Assembly: GCF_014836945.1 (NCBI RefSeq)
Contig: NZ_JACSPX010000002.1
Span: 113,969 to 177,968 of the forward strand
Direction of reading: 5' to 3'
DNA length: 64,000 bases
Origin: Microbacterium commune
Lineage (GTDB): Bacteria > Actinomycetota > Actinomycetes > Actinomycetales > Microbacteriaceae
A program made the translations under genes and the position numbers. Below are positions 8,556 to 17,605 of the stretch, one piece after another. The notes under the pieces are model-generated. The model did not search any database, was not told the DNA's origin, and worked only from the letters and a program-made list of their open reading frames with translations. Within the stretch, counting starts at the first letter, position 1. Every line of letters begins with the position of its first letter.

Positions 8556-9359
8556 TCAGCGCCTCTCGATGACGGCTCTGGCGTGCCGCAGCACGGGCTC
8601 GTCGATCATCCGCCCCTCGAAGCGGAACACCCCCCGCTCCCCCTCGGCGGCGGCGATCACGGCCTCCGCCCAGGCGATCGTCGCGTGGTCGGGCCGGTAT
8701 GCGTCGCGGATCACCGGGACCTGCTTCGGGTGGATGCACGCGGTCGCCCCGAACCCGGATGCCACGGCATCCGCGGCCTCGGCGGCCAGACCGTCGACAT
8801 CGTCGATGTCGAGGTGCACCGCGTCGACGGCCGTGCGGCCGTACGCCCCCGCCGCGAGCAGGATCTGAGACCGGGCGGCGCGGGCGACGTCGCGGTAGCG
8901 CCCGTCGGAGAAGCGGCTCGACAAGCCGCCGAGCGAGGCCACCAGGTCTTCGGCGCCCCACATCAGGCCGACGACGCGCTCGTGGGCGGCGATCTCGCCG
9001 GCGCGGTGCACCCCACGGGCGGTCTCGCACAGGGCGATCAGCCCGAACTCGGCGCCGAACGCATCGAACGCCGCCGGGTCGTCGCTCTTGGCCACCATCA
9101 CCGTGCGAAACGGCGTGCGTCGCAGCGCACCGACGTCGCGGGCGAACTCCGCGGTCTCGGGTGCGTTCACACGCACGATGACGCGACCGGGGTCGAGGTC
9201 GGCGGCGACGATGTTCTCCCGCGCCTGCGCCTTGGCATCGGGAAGCACCGCATCCTCGAGATCGAGGATCACGGCATCCGCCTTCTGCAGCGCCCCCGCG
9301 AACCGCTCGGGGCGGTCGGCGGGGCAGAACAGCAGCGCAGGGCCCATGTCGAGGGTCAT
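8556..9359 (-). CDS. HpcH/HpaI aldolase/citrate lyase family CoA-ester lyase (CitE-like)
   Basis: 267 residues, CitE-like TIM-barrel. LLFCPADRPERF and AVILDLEDAV bring the phosphate/CoA and Mg-binding residues, with LIALCETARGV and GATACIHPKQVPVIRD later. It is the last gene of the leucine-type operon. Its ATG overlaps the stop of the MaoC gene (ATGA at 9356-9359), indicating translational coupling. In Mycobacterium tuberculosis the gene in the same position (Rv2498c) is reported as a beta-hydroxyacyl-CoA lyase that can cleave HMG-CoA in leucine breakdown. By position and family the same role is inferred: release of acetyl-CoA and acetoacetate. Confidence 0.85.
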   Translation of the reverse strand: MTLDMGPALLFCPADRPERFAGALQKADAVILDLEDAVLPDAKAQARENIVAADLDPGRVIVRVNAPETAEFARDVGALRRTPFRTVMVAKSDDPAAFDAFGAEFGLIALCETARGVHRAGEIAAHERVVGLMWGAEDLVASLGGLSSRFSDGRYRDVARAARSQILLAAGAYGRTAVDAVHLDIDDVDGLAAEAADAVASGFGATACIHPKQVPVIRDAYRPDHATIAWAEAVIAAAEGERGVFRFEGRMIDEPVLRHARAVIERR

Positions 9360-9835
9360 CGCTCGCCCTCCGGCAGACACAGCATCAGAGCGGTGCGTGT
9401 CGCCGTCGCCACGACGACGCCGTCCTGGTTGCGCCCGGTGTGCTCGATCGTGCAGATGCCCTGACCGGGACGGGATGCCGAGAGTCGCTTGTCGACGATC
9501 ACGCTCTCGGTGTACAGCGTGTCGCCGTGGAACAGGGGATGCGGGAAGGAGATGTCACCCAATCCCAGCTGCGCGACCAGCGTGCCCTGGGTCAGCTGCG
9601 CGACCGACGCGCCCACCATCGTCGACAGGGTCCACATCGAGTTCATCAGACGCTGGCCGAACGGCTGCTGCGCATCGGCGAACGCAGCGTCCAGATGCAG
9701 CGCCTGCGTGTTCATGGTGAGGGTGGTGAAGAGCACGTTGTCGGCTTCGGTCGCCGTGCGACCCGGCCGGTGCAGATAACGCGCGCCGACCTCGAACTCC
9801 TCGAAGTACAGGCCGCGCTGGACGATATCGGTCAT
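9356..9835 (-). CDS. MaoC family dehydratase (R-hydratase type)
   Basis: 159 residues with the single hot-dog fold of MaoC-like enoyl-CoA hydratases, including FEEFEVGARYLHRPGRTATEADN and FPHPLFHGDTLYTES. It sits between the acyl-CoA dehydrogenase and the CitE-like lyase. That position suggests hydration of methylglutaconyl-CoA to HMG-CoA in leucine catabolism, replacing the crotonase-type LiuC of proteobacteria. The assignment is inference from context and from the same order in mycobacteria. The ATG at 9835 is 7 bases past the dehydrogenase stop. Confidence 0.85.
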   Translation of the reverse strand: MTDIVQRGLYFEEFEVGARYLHRPGRTATEADNVLFTTLTMNTQALHLDAAFADAQQPFGQRLMNSMWTLSTMVGASVAQLTQGTLVAQLGLGDISFPHPLFHGDTLYTESVIVDKRLSASRPGQGICTIEHTGRNQDGVVVATATRTALMLCLPEGER

Positions 9836-9844
9836 GCTCGCGCG

Positions 9845-11032
9845 CTATCCGACCAGGCCGAGCGAGCGGGCGATGACGAGCAGCTGCACCTCGGTGGTGC
9901 CCTCGCCGATCTCGAGGATCTTCGAGTCGCGGTAGTGCCGCGCGACGGAGTACTCGTTCATGAAGCCGTTGCCGCCGAAGATCTGCGTCGCGTCGCGCGC
10001 GTTGTCCATCGCGGCCTCGCCCGAGACGAGCTTGGCGATCGCCGCCTCCTCGGCGAACGGGCGGCCCGCGTCGCGCAGGCGTGCGGCGTGATGCCAGGCG
10101 AGTCGTGCGGTGTGCACGCGGGCGCGCATGCGAGCCAGCGTGAACTGGGCGTTCTGCCTCGTGCTGAGGGCCGCGCCGAACACCGTGCGCTTGCTGGCGT
10201 AGTCGACGGCGGCCTCCAGGCATCCCTCGGCCGCACCCGTCGCGAGAGCCGCGATCGCGATGCGTCCCTCGTCGAGGATGCTGAGGAAGTTGCGGAACCC
10301 CTGGCCGCGCTCGCCGAGCAGATTCTCCGCGGGCACGCGCACGTCGTCCAGGGTGAGCGGATGCGTGTCGGATGCATTCCATCCGACCTTGTCGTACGCC
10401 GGTTCGACGGTGAACCCCGGGGTGCCGTTCGGGACGATGATCGTCGAGATCTCCTTGCGCTCGCCGCCGTCGGCGCGTGGCACGGTGCCGGTGACGGCGG
10501 TCATCGTGACGAAACGGGTGATGTCGGTGCCGGAGTTGGTGATGAACTGCTTGCTGCCGTTGAGCACCCACTCGCCGCCGTCGAGACGCGCCGTCGTGCG
10601 GGTGGCACCCGCATCGCTGCCCGCCTCCGGCTCGGTGAGACCGAAGCCCGCCAGCGCCTCGCCCGCCAGCAGCGCGGGCAAGTGCTCCTGCTTCTGCGCC
10701 TCGGTGCCGAAGCGGTAGACGGGCATGGCCCCCAGGCTGACGCCGGCCTCGAGGGTGATCGCCAGCGACTGGTCGACACGGGCGATGCCCTCGATCGCGA
10801 GGCCGAGCGCCAGGTAGTCGCCGCCCTGACCGCCGTACTCCTCCGAGAACGGCAGACCGAAGAGTCCCATCTCCCCCATCTGCCGTACGACGTCGAGGTT
10901 CAGGGTGTGCGTGCGATCGGCCTCGTACGCCTGCGGCGCGACGACCCCCTCCGCGAATTCGCGCACCATCGCGGCGAGCTCGCGCTGCTCCTCGGTGAGG
11001 TCGACACCGGTCAGTTCGGTCTGGGCGCTCAT
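9845..11032 (-). CDS. Acyl-CoA dehydrogenase, probably isovaleryl-CoA dehydrogenase
   Basis: 395 residues, the normal family length. FGLTEPEAGSDAG is the first acyl-CoA dehydrogenase signature and IFGGNGFMNEYSVARHYRDS the second, with EIGEGTTEVQ near the C-terminus binding FAD. Placement directly after a methylcrotonyl-type carboxylase pair argues for oxidation of isovaleryl-CoA (or 2-methylbutanoyl-CoA) to the enoyl-CoA, passing electrons to ETF. The start codon overlaps the carboxylase stop by four bases (11029-11032). Confidence 0.88.
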   Translation of the reverse strand: MSAQTELTGVDLTEEQRELAAMVREFAEGVVAPQAYEADRTHTLNLDVVRQMGEMGLFGLPFSEEYGGQGGDYLALGLAIEGIARVDQSLAITLEAGVSLGAMPVYRFGTEAQKQEHLPALLAGEALAGFGLTEPEAGSDAGATRTTARLDGGEWVLNGSKQFITNSGTDITRFVTMTAVTGTVPRADGGERKEISTIIVPNGTPGFTVEPAYDKVGWNASDTHPLTLDDVRVPAENLLGERGQGFRNFLSILDEGRIAIAALATGAAEGCLEAAVDYASKRTVFGAALSTRQNAQFTLARMRARVHTARLAWHHAARLRDAGRPFAEEAAIAKLVSGEAAMDNARDATQIFGGNGFMNEYSVARHYRDSKILEIGEGTTEVQLLVIARSLGLVG

Positions 11033-12918
11033 GCTGTCTCCTGTTCGCTGACTCGTGCCACGGGCTGGTCCCGTCGCACCTGATCGCCGAGGGCGACCAG
11101 CAGGTGCACCGTGCCGTCGTGGGGCGCGAGCACCGGATGCTCCATCTTCATCGCCTCGATGGAGACGAGCGGGTCTCCCGCTCGCACCATGTCGCCGTCC
11201 GCGACGTGGACCGCCACGATGCTGCCGGGCATCGGTGCCCGGCCCTCGGGCCGGCTGGGCGCTGATGCGCGTTCGCGCTCGGCGAGACGGCGTCGCATGC
11301 GCTCCCGACGCGAGAGCGGACGCAGGCGCGTCGTCATGCCGTCGGCGAAGACCCAGACGGCGCCGTCATCGTCGACGGCCGTCGGGATGCCGTGCGCGTA
11401 CGCTGTCGGCGCCTCGACGATGGTGTCGTCATCGGTGACGAACGCGATCGGCGGCGGCGCCGCCGAGCCTCCGATGCGCCAGCCCGGCAGCTCGTGCCAG
11501 ATGTCGGCGGCGGAGGGACGACGGCCGAGCGGGGCGGCCTGCGCGGCAGCCGCGAGCATCGCGGGTGTCGGCTGCGGAGCGGTGAACGGCAGCATCGTCT
11601 CGATCAGACCCGTGTCGAGGTCGCCGCGACGCACCCGGTCGTCGCGGATCAGAGCGCGCAGGAATGCGATGTTCGTCTCGACGCCCAGGACGACCGTGCG
11701 GGCCAGCGCGGCGTCCAGACGACGCAGCGCGGTCAACCGGTCAGCACCGTACGCGATGACCTTCGCGATCATCGGATCGTAGAAGCCGCTGATCTCCGAA
11801 CCGGTCTCGATCGCGGCATCCACGCGCACATCGCGCGGAGGATCGAACAGCAGGACGCGTCCGGTGGACGGCAGGAACCCTCTCTCGGGCGATTCCGCGT
11901 ACACCCTCGCCTCGACGGCGTGACCGCGCACGGCCGGGGGCGCCTCGATCGCGCCTCCGGCGGCGATGTGCAGCTGCAGGGCGACCAGGTCGAGGCCGGT
12001 CACCTCCTCGGTGACGGGATGCTCGACCTGGAGACGGGTGTTCATCTCGATGAAGAACACGTCGTCCACGGCATCCGCCTCGACGAGGAACTCCACCGTG
12101 CCCGCGCCGACGTACTCGACGCTCGTCGCCGCGGCCACCGCAGCGTCGAGCAGGCGACGGCGCACGGCGTGGGGGAGGGTGGCGGCCGGCGCCTCCTCGA
12201 TGACCTTCTGATGACGCCGCTGCAGCGTGCATTCGCGCTCGCCCAGGGCAATGACCGTGCCGTGCGTGTCGCCGAAGACCTGCACCTCGATATGCCGTGG
12301 TCGCTGCACGAGGCGCTCGAGCACCATCGCGTCGTCGCCGAAAGCCGCGGTCGCCACGCGGCGCGCGGTCGCGAGCGCTCCGGCGAGCTCGTCGCCCGAG
12401 CGGACGATCTCCATCCCCTTGCCGCCGCCGCCCGCACTGGGCTTCACGAGCAGCGGATAGCCGACCTCGTCGGCGCGAGCCCGGATCTCGTCCTCATCCA
12501 TGCCCGCGGCGGTGAACCCCGGAACCACGGGCACGCCGTGGAGCGCGACGTGGTCGCGCGCGGTCGCCTTGTCGCCCATGATCTCGAGCGCGCGCTCGCC
12601 GGGGCCGACGAAGATCACACCGGCGGCGGCGCATGCGCGGGCCAGCTGAACGCTCTCGGAGAGGAAGCCGTACCCGGGGTGGATGGCCTGGGCCCCGGAT
12701 GCCGCCGCGGCGGCCATGATGGCGGCGACGTTCAGGTACGAGTCCGACGCGGCGGAGCCGCCGATGTGCACGGCCTGGTCGGCCTCCTGCACGTGCGGTG
12801 CGTGCGCGTCGGCGTCGCTGTACACGGCGACGCTGCGCATTCCGAGCTCGCGCAGAGTGCGGATGATGCGGCGGGCGATCTCGCCACGGTTGGCGACGAG
12901 GACGGTGTCGATGGTCAT
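11029..12918 (-). CDS. Biotin carboxylase/carrier alpha subunit of an acyl-CoA carboxylase (methylcrotonyl-CoA type)
   Basis: 629 residues. The biotin carboxylase N-domain starts with TVLVANRGEIARRIIRT, the ATP-grasp loop is KPSAGGGGKGMEIV, and MNTRLQVEHPVTEEVTG is the catalytic loop. A C-terminal biotinyl domain has EAMKM with the biotinylated Lys at about residue 591. It carboxylates biotin and carries it to the beta subunit encoded just upstream. The reading frame runs further 5' but the ATG at 12918 begins the conserved domain and is five bases after the previous stop. Orthologous in position to accA1 of mycobacteria. Confidence 0.92.
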   Translation of the reverse strand: MTIDTVLVANRGEIARRIIRTLRELGMRSVAVYSDADAHAPHVQEADQAVHIGGSAASDSYLNVAAIMAAAAASGAQAIHPGYGFLSESVQLARACAAAGVIFVGPGERALEIMGDKATARDHVALHGVPVVPGFTAAGMDEDEIRARADEVGYPLLVKPSAGGGGKGMEIVRSGDELAGALATARRVATAAFGDDAMVLERLVQRPRHIEVQVFGDTHGTVIALGERECTLQRRHQKVIEEAPAATLPHAVRRRLLDAAVAAATSVEYVGAGTVEFLVEADAVDDVFFIEMNTRLQVEHPVTEEVTGLDLVALQLHIAAGGAIEAPPAVRGHAVEARVYAESPERGFLPSTGRVLLFDPPRDVRVDAAIETGSEISGFYDPMIAKVIAYGADRLTALRRLDAALARTVVLGVETNIAFLRALIRDDRVRRGDLDTGLIETMLPFTAPQPTPAMLAAAAQAAPLGRRPSAADIWHELPGWRIGGSAAPPPIAFVTDDDTIVEAPTAYAHGIPTAVDDDGAVWVFADGMTTRLRPLSRRERMRRRLAERERASAPSRPEGRAPMPGSIVAVHVADGDMVRAGDPLVSIEAMKMEHPVLAPHDGTVHLLVALGDQVRRDQPVARVSEQETA

Positions 12919-12923
12919 GGCGA

Positions 12924-14477
12924 TCACATCCGGAAGAGGCCGAAGCGCGGGGCGGGCAGGGGCGTGCGGGAGACGACGTCGAGCGCGAGGCCGAGCAGGT
13001 CGCGGGTCTGGTCGGGATCGACGATCCCGTCGTCCCACAGCCGCGCTGTGGCGTAGTAGGGCTCGCCCTGGGCCTCGTACTGGCTGCGGACGGGCATCTC
13101 GAAGTCGGCCCGCTGCTCGGGGGTCCACGGTGTCCCGGCCGCGGCGAGCTGATCCTCCTTCACCGTGGCGAGGACGGATGCCGCCTGCGCACCGCCCATC
13201 ACCGAGATGCGGCTGGACGGCCAGCTCCACAGGAACCGCGGCGAGTACGCCCGGCCGCACATGGAGTAGTTGCCGGCCCCGAATGAGCCGCCGATGATGA
13301 CGGTCAGCTTCGGCACGCGGGTGGTGGCGACCGCGGCCACCATCTTCGCCCCGTCCTTCGCTATTCCCCCTGCCTCCGCGTCCGTGCCGACCATGAACCC
13401 CGTGATGTTCTGCAGGAACAGCAGGGGGATGCCGCGCTGATCGCAGAGCTCGATGAAGTGCGCGCCCTTCTGCGCGGATTCGCTGAACAGCACACCGTTG
13501 TTCGCGATGATGCCGACGGGGTGGCCGTGCAGCCGGGCGAACGCGGTGACCAGGGTCGTGCCGTACTCGGGCTTGAACTCGCTGACGCTGTCGGCGTCGA
13601 CGAGCCGGTCGATGACCTCGTGCACGTCGTAGGCGGCGTTGACGTCGACGGGCACGACGTCGTAGAGGCTTCCGGTCTCCGCCGGAGCGATGCTCGGCTC
13701 GACCTGCCAGGCCGGCTGCGCCGGCTGAGGCAGGGTGGCGACGATGTCACGGAGGATCTCGATGGCGTGCTCGTCGTCGTCGGCCAGGTGGTCGACGACC
13801 CCGGATCGACGGGCGTGCAGCTCTCCCCCGCCCAGCTCCTCCGCCGTGACGATCTCGCCGATCGCGGCCTTCACCAGCGGCGGACCGCCGAGGAAGATGG
13901 TGCCCTGGCCCCGCACGATCACGGTCTGGTCGCTCATGGCGGGCACGTACGCGCCGCCCGCGGTGCACGAGCCCAGCACCGCCGCCAGCTGCGGGATGCC
14001 GGCGGCGGACATGCGCGCCTGGTTGAAGAAGATGCGTCCGAAATGGTCGCGGTCGGGGAACACCTCATCCTGTCTTGGAAGGAAGGCTCCGCCCGAGTCG
14101 ACCAGGTAGAGGCACGGCAGGCGATTCTCGAGTGCGATCTCCTGAGCACGCAGGTGCTTCTTCACCGTCATCGGGAAGTAGGTGCCGCCCTTGACGGTCG
14201 CGTCGTTGCAGACCACCATCACGTGCCGCCCGTGCACGAGCCCGATGCCGGCGATCACCCCGGCCCCCGGCGCCTCGTCACCGTACAGTCCGTGCGCAGC
14301 CAGAGGGGCGACCTCGATGAAGGGGCTGCCCTCGTCGAGCAGCCGATCGACGCGATCACGCGGCAGCATCTTGCCTCGAGCGACATGCCGTTCGCGGGAG
14401 CGCTGCGGACCGCCGAGTGCCGCGGCGGCGAGGCGCTTGCGCAGCTCTTCGGCGAGAGCCTGCTGGGTGACCGGCAT
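12924..14477 (-). CDS. Carboxyltransferase beta subunit of acyl-CoA carboxylase (methylcrotonyl-CoA type)
   Basis: 517 residues with two crotonase-fold halves. [15 protein letters not shown] and [20 protein letters not shown] match the acyl-CoA and carboxybiotin sites, and [20 protein letters not shown] is the motif typical of methylcrotonoyl-CoA carboxylase beta chains. It transfers CO2 from biotin to the acyl-CoA, the third step of leucine degradation. First gene of a five-gene leftward operon with overlaps or very short gaps. AAGGAGGA lies seven bases upstream of the ATG, and the promoter region holds two TetR-type palindromes. Confidence 0.92.
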   Translation of the reverse strand: MPVTQQALAEELRKRLAAAALGGPQRSRERHVARGKMLPRDRVDRLLDEGSPFIEVAPLAAHGLYGDEAPGAGVIAGIGLVHGRHVMVVCNDATVKGGTYFPMTVKKHLRAQEIALENRLPCLYLVDSGGAFLPRQDEVFPDRDHFGRIFFNQARMSAAGIPQLAAVLGSCTAGGAYVPAMSDQTVIVRGQGTIFLGGPPLVKAAIGEIVTAEELGGGELHARRSGVVDHLADDDEHAIEILRDIVATLPQPAQPAWQVEPSIAPAETGSLYDVVPVDVNAAYDVHEVIDRLVDADSVSEFKPEYGTTLVTAFARLHGHPVGIIANNGVLFSESAQKGAHFIELCDQRGIPLLFLQNITGFMVGTDAEAGGIAKDGAKMVAAVATTRVPKLTVIIGGSFGAGNYSMCGRAYSPRFLWSWPSSRISVMGGAQAASVLATVKEDQLAAAGTPWTPEQRADFEMPVRSQYEAQGEPYYATARLWDDGIVDPDQTRDLLGLALDVVSRTPLPAPRFGLFRM

Positions 14478-14519
14478 CGCGGGTCCTCCTTGACCGTTGC
14501 GGAAAAAATGCGCCAGACA

Positions 14520-14537
14520 GGTTAGTGTTCACTAACC
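14520..14537. promoter_or_regulatory. Perfect 18-bp palindrome, probable TetR operator 1
   Basis: GGTTAGTG-TT-CACTAACC: two perfect 8-bp arms around a 2-base centre, in the 92-bp gap between the divergent carboxyltransferase and TetR genes. The length and symmetry fit binding by a TetR dimer. It lies about 43 bp upstream of the carboxyltransferase start, where it could block its promoter. Function is inferred from position and symmetry. Confidence 0.8.
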
Positions 14538-14548
14538 CCGGCAATTCA

Positions 14549-14566
14549 GGTTAGCGAGGATTAACC
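14549..14566. promoter_or_regulatory. Imperfect 18-bp copy, probable TetR operator 2
   Basis: GGTTAGCGAGGATTAACC has the same length and outer half-sites (GGTTA...TAACC) as the perfect palindrome 29 bp away, but a mismatched centre. It ends three bases before the TetR start codon, so binding would hide the start region of the regulator gene. This suggests autoregulation with a weaker site for the regulator's own gene. Confidence 0.65.
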
Positions 14567-14569
14567 GAA

Positions 14570-15166
14570 ATGACAACGGCCGTCACGCCGCGCAACCGCG
14601 CCAAAGCCGAGCGCACCGATGCGATCCTCGTCGCGGCCGCCGAGCTGTTCGGCGCACGGGGGTACTCATGCGTCAGTCTGGAAGACATCGGCGCCGCCGT
14701 GGGCGTCTCGGGCCCTGCCGTGTACCGTCACTTCGCGGGCAAGCAGGCGCTCCTGGGCGCCCTGCTCATCGGCGTGAGCGAAGACCTCGTCGCCGGTGGC
14801 ACGGCTGTCGTGCGGGACGCGACCGACGAACGCACGCGCATGGCGATGCTCGTGGACTTCCACGTCGACTTCGCGCTACGCAACGCCGCCGTCATCCGCG
14901 TGCAGGACCGCGACCTCTCGCACCTGTCCGAGGAGTCGCAGTCGGACGTGCGGCGGCTGCAGCGGGCGTACATCGGGCTGTGGATCGATGCGCTCGGCTC
15001 TCTCGTCGCGGGCGAGCGGGACCAGCTGCGTCTGCGTGTGCAGGCGTGCTTCGGGCTGCTGAACTCCACCCCGCACAGCACCTCGGCCGCCCTGCGCGAG
15101 CACGCCGACACCGCGCGCGTGCTCGCCTCGATGGCGTTGGCCGCCCTCACCGCCGGCGCGGACTGA
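14570..15166 (+). CDS. TetR/AcrR family regulator of the leucine-type operon
   Basis: 198 residues. The N-terminal helix-turn-helix is recognisable from residues 27-60 (SLEDIGAAVGVSGPAVYRHF), with the conserved YRHF-GK recognition-helix end. The C-terminal ligand domain is divergent, as usual. It is divergent from the carboxylase operon and faces two 18-bp palindromes. M. tuberculosis has a TetR gene (Rv2506) beside the equivalent operon that has been linked to control of branched-chain amino acid catabolism. The inducer is presumably an acyl-CoA intermediate, which is inference. Confidence 0.88.
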   Translation: MTTAVTPRNRAKAERTDAILVAAAELFGARGYSCVSLEDIGAAVGVSGPAVYRHFAGKQALLGALLIGVSEDLVAGGTAVVRDATDERTRMAMLVDFHVDFALRNAAVIRVQDRDLSHLSEESQSDVRRLQRAYIGLWIDALGSLVAGERDQLRLRVQACFGLLNSTPHSTSAALREHADTARVLASMALAALTAGAD

Positions 15167-15217
15167 CCGCGCGCGCGTGGCCGTCTCGCGCCGACGGAGC
15201 AGGCCCCGCTCGATGCG

Positions 15218-16582
15218 TCAGTACAGCAGAGCCCTGCCCGGCTGCTCGAGGATGTCGGCGACGTCCTTGAGGAAGCGCGCACCCTCGGCCCCGTCGACGA
15301 GTCGGTGGTCGAACGACAGGCTCAGCGTCATCATCTGACGCAGGGCGATCTCGCCACGGTGCTCCCACGGCTGACGGCGCACCGCCCCCACGGCGAGGAT
15401 CCCGGACTGGCCTGGCGGGAGGATCGGCGTGCCCGCATCGATGCCGAAGACGCCGATGTTGGTGATCGAGAAGGTGCCGCCGGCGAGTTCGGCCGGGCTG
15501 GTCCGGCCGGCTCGTGCCGTCTGCGTGAGCTGGGCGAGGGCGTCGGCCATTCCGGTGAGCGAGAGCCGCTCGGCGTCGCGGATGATGGGCACGATCAGGC
15601 CTCGCTCGGTCGCTGCGGCGATGCCGAGGTCGACGAAGTGATTGTGCACGATCTCACCGGCGGCCTCATCCCACGTCGCGTTCAGCGACGGGTTGCGCCC
15701 GAGGGCGAGAGCCACCGCCTTCGCGATCACCACGAGCGGCCCGATGCGGTGCTCGGCGAGCGACCTGTCGCCCTTCAGCTGGTCGATCAGCTCCATCGTC
15801 GCCGTGACGTCGACGGTGTGGAAGGTGGTGACGTGCGGAGCCGTGAACGCGCTGTGCACCATCGCCTGAGCGGTGTGCTTGCGCACACCCTTGATCGGGA
15901 CCCGGGTCTGGGCCCGCTCCCCCGACGCCGCAGCGGGCGGTGCAGGCGAGAAGACGGGCGCCGTCTCGACGGCGATCGCACCGGTCGCACCGGTCCGCTC
16001 GGCATAGGCATCCACGTCCGCACGGGTGATGACCCGGTCGCCGATCTCGGCGGCGACGAGCGCGAGATCGACGCCGAGACGCTTCGCGTGGGCGCGCACG
16101 GGAGGAGTCGAACGGGGCCGCTCCCCCACCACCGGCTCGGCGACGCTCGGCGGAAGCACATCGTGCGGGGCGGCCACGAGCACGTCGGCGTCGGCCGCGG
16201 CCGCGGGAGTCGCTCCGCCTCTGCGAGCCCGTCTGGCCGGACGCTGCCCGGATGCCGGAGCTGCGCCGTATCCCACCAGGTTGGGCTGCGCCTTCTCCTG
16301 AGCAGCGGCTTCGGCGGGCGCCGCGGGCGTCCGGGGCTCTTCGCCGGCGACGTCGAAGGCGATCAGCGGGGCGCCGACCGCGACGGTGTCGCCCGCGGCG
16401 GCGTGCAGCGTGGCGACGGTGCCCTCGTACGGCGAGGGCAGCTCGACGACGGCCTTGGCGGTCTCGACCTCGGCGAGTGTCTGATTCAGCGCGACGGCGT
16501 CACCCGGCTGCACGAGCCACTGCACCACCTCGGCCTCGGTCAGCCCTTCGCCCAGGTCGGGCAGGCGGAATTCGGCGTTCAT
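15218..16582 (-). CDS. bkdC: Dihydrolipoamide acyltransferase, E2 of branched-chain keto acid dehydrogenase
   Basis: 454 residues. A single lipoyl domain comes first (lipoyl Lys43 in VETAKAVVELPSPYEG), then an Ala/Pro-rich linker, a peripheral subunit-binding domain near residues 165-205 (RAHAKRLGVDLALVAAEIGD), and a catalytic domain ending with SFDHRLVDGAEGARFL, which holds the active-site His and Asp. It forms the core of the complex and transfers the branched acyl group to CoA. Third gene of the bkd operon; its start overlaps the E1 beta stop by four bases. No E3 gene is present nearby, so lipoamide dehydrogenase must come from elsewhere. Confidence 0.9.
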   Translation of the reverse strand: MNAEFRLPDLGEGLTEAEVVQWLVQPGDAVALNQTLAEVETAKAVVELPSPYEGTVATLHAAAGDTVAVGAPLIAFDVAGEEPRTPAAPAEAAAQEKAQPNLVGYGAAPASGQRPARRARRGGATPAAAADADVLVAAPHDVLPPSVAEPVVGERPRSTPPVRAHAKRLGVDLALVAAEIGDRVITRADVDAYAERTGATGAIAVETAPVFSPAPPAAASGERAQTRVPIKGVRKHTAQAMVHSAFTAPHVTTFHTVDVTATMELIDQLKGDRSLAEHRIGPLVVIAKAVALALGRNPSLNATWDEAAGEIVHNHFVDLGIAAATERGLIVPIIRDAERLSLTGMADALAQLTQTARAGRTSPAELAGGTFSITNIGVFGIDAGTPILPPGQSGILAVGAVRRQPWEHRGEIALRQMMTLSLSFDHRLVDGAEGARFLKDVADILEQPGRALLY

Positions 16583-17604
16583 CGCTCGTCTCCCTTCGCG
16601 TCGGCTGCGCTCAGGCTGTGCGGACGATCGAGCACGCGGTCGACGGCGTCGAGGATGCGGTCCAGGTCGGGCAGGTGGAACTGCTCGAGCTTCGCGGGCG
16701 GATAGGGGATGTCGTGCCCCGTGACGCGCACGGGTGCCGCCTCGAGGTACTCGAAGCAGTACTCCGTGATGCTCGCGATGACCTCCGCGGCCACACCCGC
16801 CTCACGGGATGCCTCGTGCGCCACCACCACGCGACCCGTGCGCCGCACGGAAGCGCAGACCGTCTCGTAGTCGACGGGCGAGAGCGAGCGCAGGTCGATG
16901 ACCTCGAGCGACACACCCTCGTCCTCCGCTGCGGCGGCCGCGTCGAGGGCGGTGCCCACCATCGCGCCGTAGGTGATGATCGTGGCATCCGTTCCGTGAC
17001 GCACGACGCGAGCCAGACCCATCGGAGGAGCGTCGGCGAGCGGTGCGGTGAGGTCGACCTCGCCCTTGTGGTGGTACAGCCGCTTCGGTTCGAAGAACAG
17101 CACCGGATCGTCGCAGGCGATCGCCTGCCGCAGGCAGCGGTACGCGTCCTGCGGGTCGGAGACCGCGATCACCCGCAGTCCTGCGGTGTGCACGAAGTAC
17201 GCCTCGGGAGACTCCGAATGGTGCTCGGCCGCGCCGATGCCGCCCGCCCAGGGCACGCGGATCGTGATCGGCATCTTCACCCGGCCCTGGGTGCGGTAGT
17301 GCAGCTTCGCGACCTGCGAGACGATCTGGTCGAACGCGGGGTAGATGAATCCGTCGAACTGGATCTCGACCACCGGACGGTAGCCGCGGAACGCGAGCCC
17401 GACCGCGGTTCCGACGATGCCCGACTCCGCGAGCGGCGTGTCGATGACCCGCTTCGCGCCGAACTCGTCCTTCAGCCCGTCGGTGATGCGGAACACACCG
17501 CCCAGCGTGCCGATGTCCTCGCCCATCAGCACGACCTTCTCGTCGTCGAGCATCGCCTGCCGCAGGCCCGCGTTCAGCGCCTTGCCCATCGTCATCCGGC
17601 TCAT
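16579..17604 (-). CDS. bkdB: Branched-chain keto acid dehydrogenase E1 beta subunit
   Basis: 341 residues. VVLMGEDIGTLGGVFRITDG, RVIDTPLAESGIVG and GAAEHHSESPEAYFVHTAGL are hallmark segments of the E1 beta chain of 2-oxoacid dehydrogenases, which completes the thiamine diphosphate site with E1 alpha. The ATG at 17604 follows the E1 alpha stop after one base, so the genes are tightly coupled. Together they decarboxylate the keto acids of leucine, isoleucine and valine. Pyruvate cannot be excluded as substrate, but the operon setting favours branched-chain acids. Confidence 0.9.
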   Translation of the reverse strand: MSRMTMGKALNAGLRQAMLDDEKVVLMGEDIGTLGGVFRITDGLKDEFGAKRVIDTPLAESGIVGTAVGLAFRGYRPVVEIQFDGFIYPAFDQIVSQVAKLHYRTQGRVKMPITIRVPWAGGIGAAEHHSESPEAYFVHTAGLRVIAVSDPQDAYRCLRQAIACDDPVLFFEPKRLYHHKGEVDLTAPLADAPPMGLARVVRHGTDATIITYGAMVGTALDAAAAAEDEGVSLEVIDLRSLSPVDYETVCASVRRTGRVVVAHEASREAGVAAEVIASITEYCFEYLEAAPVRVTGHDIPYPPAKLEQFHLPDLDRILDAVDRVLDRPHSLSAADAKGDER

Positions 17605-17605
17605 C

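Noticed and set aside
13458..14525. Rightward open frame of 355 codons opposite the carboxyltransferase gene
   Set aside because: Antisense shadow of a gene with a full family match; no ribosome-binding site or motif.
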